Of a stretch of DNA of 64,000 nucleotides, positions 42,419 through 51,081 are shown piece after piece; within the stretch, counting starts at the first letter, position 1; the number at the start of each line of letters is the position of its first letter. Under the pieces are notes generated by a model. The model was not told where the DNA came from. It made no database searches and saw only the letters and a program-made list of their open reading frames with translations. A program made the translations under genes and the position numbers. Source of the DNA: an uncultured Bacteroidales bacterium (GTDB lineage Bacteria; Bacteroidota; Bacteroidia; Bacteroidales; UBA932); contig CAMVKH010000002.1 in assembly GCA_947168065.1 (NCBI GenBank), positions 1-64,000 on the forward strand, given 5' to 3'.

Positions 42419-44071
42419 ATGGAAGAAGAGAAGAAAAACAATTTCCTCGAAGAGATCATTGAAGCCGACCTTGCGGCCGGCAAGTTCGACAGCATCATCA
42501 CCCGTTTCCCCCCGGAGCCGAACGGCTACCTCCACCTGGGCCACGCGAAGAGCCTGTGCATCAATTTCGGCCTGGCCATCAAGTATGGCGGCAGGACGAA
42601 CCTCCGCTACGACGACACGAACCCCACGAAGGAGGATGTCGAGTATGTGGACGCCATCAAGGAGGACATCCGCTGGCTGGGTTTCCAGTGGGCTGAGGAG
42701 CGCTACGCGTCGGACTATTTCGACCAGCTCTATGCCTGGGCCGAACAGCTCATCGAACGCGGCCTGGCCTATGTGGACGACCAGACCCTCGAGGAAATCC
42801 GCGTCAACCGCGGCACCGTCGAGACGCCGGGCACCGACTCGCCCTGGCGCAACCGCAGCGTCGAGGAGAACCTGAAGATCTTCCGTGAGATGAAGGCGGG
42901 CAAATATCCCGACGGGTCGAAAGTGCTCCGCGCGAAGATCGACATGGCGCATCCCAACATGATGTTCCGCGACCCGATCCTCTATCGCATCAAGCATGCG
43001 CACCATCACCGCACCGGCGACAAGTGGTGCATCTATCCGATGTACGACTACACCCACGGCCAGTGCGACTCCATCGAACACATCACCCACAGCATCTGCA
43101 CGCTGGAATTCGATATCCACCGCCCGCTCTACGACTGGTTCATCGAAACCCTGGGCATCTATCCCTCGCACCAGTACGAGTTTGCGCGCCTGAACCTGAC
43201 CTACACGCTCATGAGCAAGCGCAAGCTGCTCGAGCTGGTGGAGAAGGGCATCGTCGCGGGCTGGGACGATCCGCGCATGCCGACGCTCTGCGGTGTCCGC
43301 CGCCGCGGCTACACGCCCGAGGCGCTGAAGATGTTCTGCGAGAAGATCGGTGTCAGCAAGCGCGACCAGCTCATGGACATCGGCCTGTTGGAATACTGCG
43401 TGCGCCAGGACCTGAACGAGCGCAGCAACCGCTACATGGTGGTCTCGGACGACCCGATCAAGGTGACGCTCACCAACTGGGAGCCGGGCAAGGTCGAATG
43501 GTTCGACGCGCCGCTAAATCCGGCCGATCCGGACGGCCCCAAGCGCAAGGTGCCGTTTACGGGCGAGCTGCTGATCGACCGCGCCGACTTCATGGAAGAT
43601 GCGCCGAAGAAATATTTCCGCCTGCGGCCGGGTGGGGAAGTGCGCCTCAAGTATACCTACATCATTTGTTGCAATGAAGTGATTAAAGATGCTGGGGGAA
43701 AGGTAGTTGAGCTTAAGTGCACATACGACCCGATGACGCATCCGCAGTCCGGTCAGTGGCGCTCGGTGAAGGGCACGATCCACTGGGTGAGCACGGCTTT
43801 CGCGAAGGAAATCGAGTGCCGCATCTACGACCGGCTTTTCACGCTGGAGGATATGTCACAGGTGCCGGAAGACAAGGACTACAAGGATTTTCTCAATCCG
43901 GAGAGCCTGGTGGTCCGAAAGGGTTGGGCCGAGCCCGCTCTCCTCGACGATGCCGGCGACCTGGCCGTCCAGTTCGAGCGTGTCGGTTACTTCAAGAAGG
44001 ATCCCGACTCGACGCCCGGCCACCTCATCTTGAACAAGACGACGAGTCTGAAAGATTCCTTCAAGCTGTAG
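42419..44071 (+). CDS. glnS: Glutaminyl-tRNA synthetase
   Basis: Charges tRNA-Gln with glutamine. The start at 42419 (MEEEKKNNFLEEI) gives 550 residues. The class I HIGH motif appears as HLGH at 39-42 and KMSKS as LMSKR at 264-268. The GlnRS-specific PPEPNGYLH and NLRYDDTNP are present, as is the C-terminal beta-barrel anticodon-binding region. This means direct charging of Gln is available, so a GatCAB route is not needed for it. A palindrome-rich gap follows. Confidence 0.96.
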   Translation: MEEEKKNNFLEEIIEADLAAGKFDSIITRFPPEPNGYLHLGHAKSLCINFGLAIKYGGRTNLRYDDTNPTKEDVEYVDAIKEDIRWLGFQWAEERYASDYFDQLYAWAEQLIERGLAYVDDQTLEEIRVNRGTVETPGTDSPWRNRSVEENLKIFREMKAGKYPDGSKVLRAKIDMAHPNMMFRDPILYRIKHAHHHRTGDKWCIYPMYDYTHGQCDSIEHITHSICTLEFDIHRPLYDWFIETLGIYPSHQYEFARLNLTYTLMSKRKLLELVEKGIVAGWDDPRMPTLCGVRRRGYTPEALKMFCEKIGVSKRDQLMDIGLLEYCVRQDLNERSNRYMVVSDDPIKVTLTNWEPGKVEWFDAPLNPADPDGPKRKVPFTGELLIDRADFMEDAPKKYFRLRPGGEVRLKYTYIICCNEVIKDAGGKVVELKCTYDPMTHPQSGQWRSVKGTIHWVSTAFAKEIECRIYDRLFTLEDMSQVPEDKDYKDFLNPESLVVRKGWAEPALLDDAGDLAVQFERVGYFKKDPDSTPGHLILNKTTSLKDSFKL

Positions 44072-44394
44072 CTCGTGTGCGGGTTCGCAGGGTATGCCTC
44101 GCTCAACCACCCTCCCACTACGTGGGCCCCTCCCACTGGGGCGTGGGCGCCATGTTTCGCAAGTCATACCCTGTCTCACTGACCGCACACTTCGCTTTTG
44201 CTTACGCCATGCGCGGGTGGGTGTTTGCTCCAGAACCCATGCCACCCTCGGCACTGTAAGAGGGAGGGGCCCATGCGCAGCATGGGAGGGGTCGAGCGAA
44301 GCGAGACGGTTCTGGAGCAACACCCAGAGCGCACCAGCAAGCAAACTGAAAATGTAAGCAATGTCCAGTGCGATAAGCGCAAGAGAAGATAAAA
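44072..44394. repeat. 323-bp gap made of nested palindromes
   Basis: No gene. Two large inverted repeats fill it. The first pairs GTGTGCGG (44075-44082) plus CAGGGTATG (44088-44096) with CATACCCTG (44165-44173) plus CCGCACAC (44183-44190). The second pairs a 20-base arm at 44218-44237 with a 19-base arm at 44308-44326, one base shorter, around an inner hairpin CCATGC/GCATGG (44271-44285). Short GTGGG/CCCAC palindromes lie in the first loop. It resembles non-autonomous repeat elements, but no target duplication could be identified. Confidence 0.75.
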
Positions 44395-45513
44395 ATGAAT
44401 AGATTGTCACCAGAAGAGGCAATGCGGCTGTATCGGGAGGTGCCGTTGGAGGAGCTCTCCGGAATGGCCGATGCCGAACGCTTCCGGCATGTGCCGGAGC
44501 GGCGGGTGAGCTATCAGATCGACCGCAACGTCAACTATACGAACGTCTGTCTTTCGGGGTGTAAATTCTGTAACTTCCATTGCCGGCCCGATCAGCCGGA
44601 GAAGGCATATACCCTTGATTTTGAAGACTATCTGCCGAAGATTGCCGAAATGAAGGCGCTCGGTGGCGACCAGTTGCTGCTGCAGGGCGGCCTCCATCCG
44701 AAGTATGGCATCGACTGGTACGAGACCCTGTTCCGGCGGCTGAAAGAGGCCGAGCCTTCTTTGAAACTCAATGCCCTCGGCCCGCCGGAGATCGCCCACA
44801 TTGCCCGCGTCAGCAAACTGTCGTATCACGACGTACTCGTTCGTTTACGCGCGGCCGGACTCGACACGCTGCCGGGAGCGGGCGCCGAGATTCTTGTCGA
44901 CCGCGTGCGGAAGTTCCTCTCGCCGGCCAAACCGACGGCACAGCAGTGGCTCGACGTGATGGGGGAGGCCCATCGCCTCGGCATGAGCACGACGGCGACG
45001 ATGGTCTACGGCCATATCGAGACCCTGGAAGAACGCATCGATCATCTCCTGGCCCTGCGCGCCCTGCAGGACCGCCGCCCTGCCGGCACGCCCGGCTTCC
45101 GCGCCTTCATCTGCTGGCCGATGCAGCTCACGGGCACCGAACTCCTGCGCCTGGCCGACGCCGGCCGCCTGCCCGCCGGCATCACCCTGCCGGGCGAGCC
45201 CGCCTGGCAGGCTGACCCGTCCTGCCGTTGGCGCCCCGACGAAGAATTCCTCCGCACGGTGGCTATCGCCCGTCTGGTGCTCGACAATGTCGACCATATC
45301 CAGGCGTCCTGGCTCACCGTCGGCCTCGACACCGGCGCCCGCGCACTCCACGCCGGCGCCGACGACATGGGTTCCATCATGATCGAAGAGAACGTTGTCT
45401 CCGCAGCAGGCGCCCGCCATCTTCTCCAGGAAGGCGAGCACACCCTCCGCACCGCCATCGAAGCCGCCGGCTTCACCCCCTGGCTCAGAGACCAGTGCTA
45501 TCAGCCGCGCTAA
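44395..45513 (+). CDS. mqnC: Cyclic dehypoxanthinyl futalosine synthase
   Basis: Radical-SAM enzyme of the futalosine route to menaquinone; it cyclises dehypoxanthine futalosine. 372 residues. The cluster-binding motif is C52-x3-C56-x2-C59 (CLSGCKFC), followed by FHCRPDQPEKAYTLD and LLLQGGLHPKYGIDWY, typical of MqnC and distinct from MqnE. C-terminal ENVVSAAGA is also conserved. No other mqn gene is adjacent. Confidence 0.95.
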   Translation: MNRLSPEEAMRLYREVPLEELSGMADAERFRHVPERRVSYQIDRNVNYTNVCLSGCKFCNFHCRPDQPEKAYTLDFEDYLPKIAEMKALGGDQLLLQGGLHPKYGIDWYETLFRRLKEAEPSLKLNALGPPEIAHIARVSKLSYHDVLVRLRAAGLDTLPGAGAEILVDRVRKFLSPAKPTAQQWLDVMGEAHRLGMSTTATMVYGHIETLEERIDHLLALRALQDRRPAGTPGFRAFICWPMQLTGTELLRLADAGRLPAGITLPGEPAWQADPSCRWRPDEEFLRTVAIARLVLDNVDHIQASWLTVGLDTGARALHAGADDMGSIMIEENVVSAAGARHLLQEGEHTLRTAIEAAGFTPWLRDQCYQPR

Positions 45514-45531
45514 TACGCTCCTCGCTTGTCT

Positions 45532-45630
45532 GCCGGCCACAAAATCCGGCCAAAACGTGCCCGGAGGGCGTCGCAAGCAGCTGCCGGCCACAAAACGGCC
45601 GCAAAACGTGGCCGTCCAGCGAATCGCAGC
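45532..45630. repeat. 51-bp palindromic repeats, second locus
   Basis: Two units, at 45532-45582 and from 45583, with a period of 51 bases. The first begins CCGGCCACAAAATCCGGCC and continues AAAACGTGCCCGG. Aligned to the reverse complement of the 1-138 repeat, 25 of 32 core bases agree, and both have a 19-base linker. It lies between mqnC and the promoter of the VOC gene. Confidence 0.85.
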
Positions 45631-45641
45631 GCAAAAAACAC

Positions 45642-45649
45642 TATCTTTG
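45642..45649 (+). promoter_or_regulatory. -7 box TATCTTTG for the VOC gene
   Basis: Exact consensus match 19 bases before the ATG at 45669, just after the 51-bp repeats. Confidence 0.6.
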
Positions 45650-45668
45650 TAAAATAAAGCTTGAATAA

Positions 45669-46733
45669 ATGAAAGAAAAAGTCATATGCGGCCTGCAGCA
45701 GGTGGGCGTCGGCGTGAAGGACGCCAAAACGTCGTGGAAATGGTATCGGAAGTACTTCGGCATCGACATTCCCGTGGTCGACGCCGTCGGCGTGGCCGAA
45801 CGCATGCTGCCCTATACCGGCGGCAAGCCCCAGCCCCGCTACGCCATCCTCGCCGTCAACCTGCAGGGCGGCGGCGGCCTTGAAATCTGGGAACCCCGCG
45901 GCCGTGAACTCAATTATCCCCCGCAGCAGCCCCGGCTGGGCGATCTGGGCATCTTCATCGCCAAGATCAAAAGCCGCGACGTGCAGGCAACCTATGAATT
46001 CTTCGAGCGAGAAGGCCTCCGCTTGCTGACAAAGCCGTGCGCTTCCTTCGCCGGCCTGCAGCACTTCTACCTCTTCGATCCCTGGGACAATATCTACGAG
46101 ATCGAGGAAGACCCCTTCGTCTTCGCCCGCTCCAGGACCGTCACCACCGGCGGTACGGGCGGCGCCGTCCTGGGTGTCAGCGACATGGACCGCTCCATCG
46201 CCTTCTACGGCCAGGTGCTGGGATTCGATGTCGTCCGCGCCGACAAGACCGGCGTGTTCGAAGACCTGAAGGGCATCCCGGGCGGTGAACGAAAGGTCCG
46301 CCGCGTGCTGCTCGAACGCAGCAAGGACTTCGAAGGCCCGCTTTCCCCGCTGATGGGCCCCGCCCACCTGGAGCTGGTCCAGGCCCTGGACGCGCCCGTC
46401 GTCAAGATCTATGAAAACCGTTACTGGGGCGACCCGGGCTACATCCAGATCTGCTTTGACGTGCGCAACATGGAAGCCGTGGAACGCGACTGCCGGGCAG
46501 CCGGCCATCCCTTCGTCTGCGACAGCGGCGTCGACTTCGCCATGGGCGATGCCGACGGCCACTTCACCTATATCGAAGATCCCGACGGAACCCTCATCGA
46601 GTTTGTCGAGACCTTCCGGATTCCGGTCATGAAAAAATGGGGCATCTACCTGGATTTCCGCAAGCGCGACGACCGCAAGCCCCTGCCTGCCTGGATGTTG
46701 AAAGCCTTACGCTTCCTTCGCGCCAACGACTGA
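45669..46733 (+). CDS. Two-domain VOC superfamily protein
   Basis: 354 residues formed by two vicinal-oxygen-chelate (glyoxalase/dioxygenase) modules, about 5-135 and 155-320, each with the beta-alpha-beta-beta-beta pattern (VGVGVKDAKTSWKWYRKYFG; VLGVSDMDRSIAFYGQVLGFDV). The His usually found on the first strand of such enzymes is absent from both modules, while late Glu residues (YEIEED, LIEFVE) remain. Enzyme type cannot be named. The 3' end overlaps convergent rnhA by 27 bases. Confidence 0.8.
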   Translation: MKEKVICGLQQVGVGVKDAKTSWKWYRKYFGIDIPVVDAVGVAERMLPYTGGKPQPRYAILAVNLQGGGGLEIWEPRGRELNYPPQQPRLGDLGIFIAKIKSRDVQATYEFFEREGLRLLTKPCASFAGLQHFYLFDPWDNIYEIEEDPFVFARSRTVTTGGTGGAVLGVSDMDRSIAFYGQVLGFDVVRADKTGVFEDLKGIPGGERKVRRVLLERSKDFEGPLSPLMGPAHLELVQALDAPVVKIYENRYWGDPGYIQICFDVRNMEAVERDCRAAGHPFVCDSGVDFAMGDADGHFTYIEDPDGTLIEFVETFRIPVMKKWGIYLDFRKRDDRKPLPAWMLKALRFLRAND

Positions 46734-47186
46734 CGCATAGCCCTCGTCGACCCGGAGATTCTTTTCCTGCGATGCTGCGACCGCCAGACGGTCGCAGCGT
46801 TCGTTTTCGGGGTGGCCGTTGTGGCCCCGCACCCAAACGAAACGGACCTGGTGCCGCCGGTATACGGCAAGAAAGCGCTGCCACAGGTCCGCATTGGCCT
46901 TCTTGGCAAAGCCTTTCTGCTCCCAGCTGAACACCCAGCCCTTCTCGACCGCGTCCACCACGTAGGACGAATCGCTCCAGACCGTCACGTCGGCCTGTGT
47001 CCAGCGAATGGCCTCCAGACCCGTGATCACGGCCATAAGTTCCATGCGGTTGTTGGTCGTGGTGGCATAACCCGCCGAGAACACTTTCTCATAACTGCCG
47101 CAGCGCAGGATGGCCGCATAGCCGCCCGGACCGGGGTTGCCGCTGCAAGCCCCGTCGGTGTAGAGCTGAATAGGTGCGCGATCCAC
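46707..47186 (-). CDS. rnhA: Ribonuclease HI
   Basis: Degrades RNA in RNA-DNA hybrids. 159 residues, started by GTG at 47186, which overlaps the pdxA stop by one base. The metal-binding carboxylates lie in YTDGACSGNPGPGG (Asp), NRMELMAVITGLEAI (Glu), VWSDSSYVV (Asp) and ENERCDRLA (Asp), with the His loop RGHNGHPEN. Length and motifs are standard. Confidence 0.96.
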   Translation of the reverse strand: MDRAPIQLYTDGACSGNPGPGGYAAILRCGSYEKVFSAGYATTTNNRMELMAVITGLEAIRWTQADVTVWSDSSYVVDAVEKGWVFSWEQKGFAKKANADLWQRFLAVYRRHQVRFVWVRGHNGHPENERCDRLAVAASQEKNLRVDEGYASVVGAKEA

Positions 47187-48265
47187 TATTCCGGAAGGAT
47201 GGTCTTTTCGTGTTTAGGTCCCTCGAAATGCTTGGTTTCGAGCGGATTGGCATACATCTGGTCGTAACGGCGACGGTTGTTGCTCAGGTCGATGGCGGCG
47301 AAGATGGCGCGCTGCATCGGATCGGAGAGCGCCTTGTTCTTGCCGGCGATGTCGTAGCCCGTGCCGTGGTCGGGCGAGGTACGCACGATCGGCAGGCCGG
47401 CGGTGAAGTTCACGCCGCTGTCGAAGGCAAGGGCCTTGAAGGGGATGAGTCCCTGGTCGTGGTACATGGCCAGCACCGCGTCGAAATTGCCCTGCTGGTG
47501 GATGCTGAAGAAGCCGTCGGGGGAATAGGGGCCGAAGGCCAGGATGCCTTCCTTGTTGGCGGCGTCGATGGCCGGGGTGATGGTCTCGATCTCCTCGCTG
47601 CCGAGCGAGCCGCCGTCGCCGGCGTGCGGGTTGAGACCCATGACGGCAATCTTGGGTTTGATGATGCCGAAGTCGCGTTTGAGCGAGGCGTTCATCAGCC
47701 GCAGCTTGCTGAGGATGATGTCGACGTTGAGGGCGCCGCTGACTTTCGAGAGCGGAAGGTGGTTGGTGACTACGCCGACGCGGAGGTTCTCGGAGCAGAG
47801 GAACATCAGGCCGTCTTCGCAGCCGAACTCGTGGATGAGGTATTCGGTGTGGCCAGGGAAGCCGAAGCCCATCTGGGCGACGGTATGCTTGTTGAAAGGA
47901 GCGGTGACAATGGCGTCGATGGCACCGCGCTTGGCGTCGGCCACGGCGGCCTGCAGCGCGATGATGGCGGCCTTGGCGCCGTCGGGCGTGGGCTGCCCGA
48001 TTTCCATGGCCATGCTCTCCGGCACGGCGTTGATGATGTTGATGCGCTTGGAACGGGCGTCTTCGGCGGCATTGATCACGTTGGTCGCCACCTGCTCGAC
48101 TTCGGGCAGGAACTTCCGGTAGATGCCGAAGAAGCGGGAAGAACCGTAGAGGATGATGACACAGTTCTCGAGGATGCGGGCATCGGACAATGCCTTGATA
48201 ATCACTTCGTATCCTATACCATTGGTGTCGCCTTGCGAAATGCCGACTACTATCTTGTCTTTCAT
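47186..48265 (-). CDS. pdxA: 4-hydroxythreonine-4-phosphate dehydrogenase
   Basis: Pyridoxal 5'-phosphate synthesis (DXP-dependent route): oxidises 4-phosphohydroxy-threonine. 359 residues. GISQGDTNGIGYEVIIKAL opens the protein; the FNKHTVAQMGFGFPGHTEYL segment carries metal-binding His, and MYHDQGLIPFKAL and GLPIVRTSPDHGTGYDIAGK are typical of PdxA. rnhA follows with a one-base overlap. Confidence 0.95.
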   Translation of the reverse strand: MKDKIVVGISQGDTNGIGYEVIIKALSDARILENCVIILYGSSRFFGIYRKFLPEVEQVATNVINAAEDARSKRINIINAVPESMAMEIGQPTPDGAKAAIIALQAAVADAKRGAIDAIVTAPFNKHTVAQMGFGFPGHTEYLIHEFGCEDGLMFLCSENLRVGVVTNHLPLSKVSGALNVDIILSKLRLMNASLKRDFGIIKPKIAVMGLNPHAGDGGSLGSEEIETITPAIDAANKEGILAFGPYSPDGFFSIHQQGNFDAVLAMYHDQGLIPFKALAFDSGVNFTAGLPIVRTSPDHGTGYDIAGKNKALSDPMQRAIFAAIDLSNNRRRYDQMYANPLETKHFEGPKHEKTILPE

Positions 48266-48340
48266 TACTATTGCTAAATTATATGTATTCGACTTTGGGT
48301 GCGTGAGGCCCGCGCACTTTTTTCTTTTTCACCCCCTTCG

Positions 48341-48385
48341 CCCCCTCAAGGGGGATATGGCCCTCCGGGCCGGGCACTACGTGCC
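48341..48385. repeat. Three adjacent short hairpins in the pdxA-recG gap
   Basis: CCCCCT-CA-AGGGGG (48341-48354), GGCCC-TCC-GGGCC (48359-48371) and GGCAC-TAC-GTGCC (48373-48385) follow one another almost without spacing in the divergent gap. No gene is seen here. Confidence 0.7.
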
Positions 48386-48457
48386 TGTTATTCATTCAAT
48401 CATCTCAACAGGACGAAAAGTACATCCGTTTAGACCGTGCAATTTACAAAAAATTTC

Positions 48458-48465
48458 TATATTTG
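48458..48465 (+). promoter_or_regulatory. -7 box TATATTTG for recG
   Basis: Exact consensus match ending only 3 bases before the ATG at 48469, which would make the transcript leaderless or nearly so. Confidence 0.45.
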
Positions 48466-48468
48466 TGT

Positions 48469-50577
48469 ATGCCTCAGATTTTGGACAGCGATATAAAGTA
48501 TTTGCCGGGGGTGGGGCCGAAGCGCGCCGAACTCCTGAACAAGGAACTGGGTATCAGTACGTTCCGGGATCTGCTGTATTATTTCCCCTTCCGCTATGTC
48601 GACCGTTCGCGCTTCTACAGCGTGCGCGAGATCGATTCGTCGTCGGCCTACATCCAGCTTCGCGGACGCATCACCCGCATCGAGAAAGTGGGCCAGGCCC
48701 GCGCGCAGCGCCTGGTCGCCCGCTTCAGCGACGCGACGGGCTCCATCGACCTGGTCTTTTTCAAAGGCCTCAAATGGATGGAGGAAAAGCTGCAGGTGGG
48801 TCCGGAATACGTGGTATTCGGCAAACCCTCCGTCTTCGGACAAAGCTGGAACCTGGTCCATCCCGAGGTTGACCTGGCCACGGAGGAGCGCCTTTCGCAG
48901 CTGGGCGTGATGATGGGCGTGTATTCCAGCACCGAAAAGCTGCACGCCGCCGGCATCACCAACAAGTTCTTCGAGAAGATCATCAGCACGCTGCTCGACA
49001 AGGTGCTGGGCACGCTCGAAGATACCCTGCCAGGCTGGATCCGGGAGCAGAAACACCTGGCTCCGCTCAGTTTCTCCCTGCAGAACATCCATTTCCCGGC
49101 ATCGGTGCAGGATCTGGCCCGGGCCCAGCGCCGCCTGAAATTCGAGGAGCTCTTCTACCTGCAGCTCTCCCTGCTGCGGCAGAAGAGCATCCGCATGCGT
49201 GCGGACAGCGGGGTGGTGTTCCGCCGCATCGGCGACTATTTCAACAAGACGTACGAGAGCCTCCCGTTCCCGCTCACCGGAGCCCAGAAGCGCGTGCTGA
49301 AGGAGATCCGGGCCGATGTGGCCAGCGGCAAGCAGATGAACCGGCTGCTGCAGGGCGACGTGGGCAGCGGCAAGACCCTGGTGGCGGTGCTCGCCGCCAT
49401 GATGGCCCTCGACAATGGCTACCAGGCCTGCGTGATGGCTCCCACCGAAGTACTGGCCAACCAGCACTACCACAGCATGCAGAAGTTCCTGGCCCCTTCC
49501 GGCGCGCAGGTCGCGCTGCTGACCGGCAACACGAAGGCAAAGGAGCGCGAGGCCATCCACAGCGGGCTGCGCGACGGCTCGGTGCAGATCCTCGTGGGCA
49601 CGCACGCCCTGATCGAAGACACCGTGCAGTTCCGCAACCTGGCCCTGGCCGTCATTGACGAGCAGCATCGCTTCGGCGTGGAGCAGCGCTCGCGACTCTG
49701 GTCGAAATCGGCCGTGGCGCCGCACGTGCTGGTGATGACGGCCACGCCCATTCCGCGTACACTGGCCATGACGCTCTACGGCGACCTCGACGTGTCGGTG
49801 CTCGACGAACTGCCGCCCGGCCGCAAGCCCGTGGAGACCGTGCATTGGACCGAGAACCGCCGCGGCGACCTCTACAACTTCATGCGGCAGCAGATCGCCT
49901 GGGGCCGGCAGGTATTCGTGGTGTATCCGCTCATCAAGGAGTCGGAAAAAATGGACTACAAGAACCTGGAAGAAGGTTATCTGCATATCACCGAGGCCTT
50001 CCCGGCACCGCAGTATGTGACGGCGGTGGTCCACGGGAAGCAGAAGGCCGAGAACAAGGCCTACGACATGGATCTGTTCGCCCGGGGCCGTGCGAACATC
50101 CTGGTGGCCACGTCGGTCATCGAGGTGGGCGTCGACGTGCCGAACGCGTCGGTCATGGTCATCGAGAGCGCCGAGCGTTTCGGCCTTTCGCAGTTGCACC
50201 AGCTCCGTGGACGCGTGGGCCGCGGTGCCGAAAAGTCCTACTGCATCCTGATGACGGGCTACAAGCTGAGCGCCGAATCGCGGCAGCGCATCGAGCTGAT
50301 GTGTGCCACGAGCGACGGTTTCGAGCTGGCCGAGGCCGACCTCAAGATGCGCGGGCCCGGCGACTTCGAAGGCACCCGCCAGAGCGGCCTGGCCTTTGAC
50401 CTGCACATCGCCGACCTGGCGAAAGACTCGCCGGCACTGGTCGAGGCGCGCGAACTGGGAGAACAGATCCTGGCCGCCGACCCGCTCCTGGAACACATCG
50501 AAAACCGCATCCTCGCCGAGCAGCTCCGCGCCCTCCGCCTCGACAATACCTGTATCGATTATTCTAAAATTTCCTGA
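48469..50577 (+). CDS. recG: ATP-dependent DNA helicase RecG
   Basis: Branch-migrating helicase that rescues stalled forks. The start at 48469 (MPQILDSDIKYLPGVGPKR) gives 702 residues. The N-terminal wedge domain binds branched DNA. Walker A GDVGSGKT is at 296-303 and the DEQH box at 397-400; later motifs include MTATPIPRTLAMT, VATSVIEVGVDVPNA and QLRGRVGRG. All motifs are intact. Confidence 0.96.
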   Translation: MPQILDSDIKYLPGVGPKRAELLNKELGISTFRDLLYYFPFRYVDRSRFYSVREIDSSSAYIQLRGRITRIEKVGQARAQRLVARFSDATGSIDLVFFKGLKWMEEKLQVGPEYVVFGKPSVFGQSWNLVHPEVDLATEERLSQLGVMMGVYSSTEKLHAAGITNKFFEKIISTLLDKVLGTLEDTLPGWIREQKHLAPLSFSLQNIHFPASVQDLARAQRRLKFEELFYLQLSLLRQKSIRMRADSGVVFRRIGDYFNKTYESLPFPLTGAQKRVLKEIRADVASGKQMNRLLQGDVGSGKTLVAVLAAMMALDNGYQACVMAPTEVLANQHYHSMQKFLAPSGAQVALLTGNTKAKEREAIHSGLRDGSVQILVGTHALIEDTVQFRNLALAVIDEQHRFGVEQRSRLWSKSAVAPHVLVMTATPIPRTLAMTLYGDLDVSVLDELPPGRKPVETVHWTENRRGDLYNFMRQQIAWGRQVFVVYPLIKESEKMDYKNLEEGYLHITEAFPAPQYVTAVVHGKQKAENKAYDMDLFARGRANILVATSVIEVGVDVPNASVMVIESAERFGLSQLHQLRGRVGRGAEKSYCILMTGYKLSAESRQRIELMCATSDGFELAEADLKMRGPGDFEGTRQSGLAFDLHIADLAKDSPALVEARELGEQILAADPLLEHIENRILAEQLRALRLDNTCIDYSKIS

Positions 50578-50581
50578 TAGC

Positions 50582-51067
50582 ATGAAACGTTTCCTTTCCC
50601 TCCTTTTGCTGACCGTCCTGTCCTGCACCGTGCTGGATTCCTGCGAGCACATGTCGGGGCCTTCCTATCTCGGGGAATATGCCGGCGAGATCCGGACAAC
50701 CATTGCTGACGATCCCATGGCGCCGGCCGGATTCTATGTCGACCTGACCCTTTTCGATGACAACACCTGCGTGCTGATGACCGCCGTCATCCTGGAAGAC
50801 AACTATACCCTGGATGCCGCCCGCTACCAGAACTTCAAGTACGGAAATGTCTCCGAAACAGGTTTCGACGTGATCGACGGCGCCGGCCTCCTGGTCGCGA
50901 CGGCCCGCTTCTGCGGCCCGTTCAATTTCCCCGAAGGGGAGATCGACTTGGTCTGGGATGGCCAGATCTGTCCCGAGTGGGTCAGTTATGCCGAACAATA
51001 CGGCTGGAACCCGCCTTGCCACATGACCTACTACGGCCAGAACGGCAGCGACATCAAAGGCTGGTAA
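50582..51067 (+). CDS. Small lipoprotein, function unknown
   Basis: 161 residues. Lipoprotein signal peptide ending in LDSC (Cys21), then a beta-rich domain with GEYAGEIRT and alternating strands (FYVDLTLFDDNTCVLMT). It is too short for an enzyme with visible catalytic residues and resembles Bacteroidota lipoproteins of the lipocalin-like or DUF type. It starts 4 bases after recG and may be cotranscribed with it. Confidence 0.75.
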   Translation: MKRFLSLLLLTVLSCTVLDSCEHMSGPSYLGEYAGEIRTTIADDPMAPAGFYVDLTLFDDNTCVLMTAVILEDNYTLDAARYQNFKYGNVSETGFDVIDGAGLLVATARFCGPFNFPEGEIDLVWDGQICPEWVSYAEQYGWNPPCHMTYYGQNGSDIKGW

Positions 51068-51081
51068 CAACAAATACGCAA

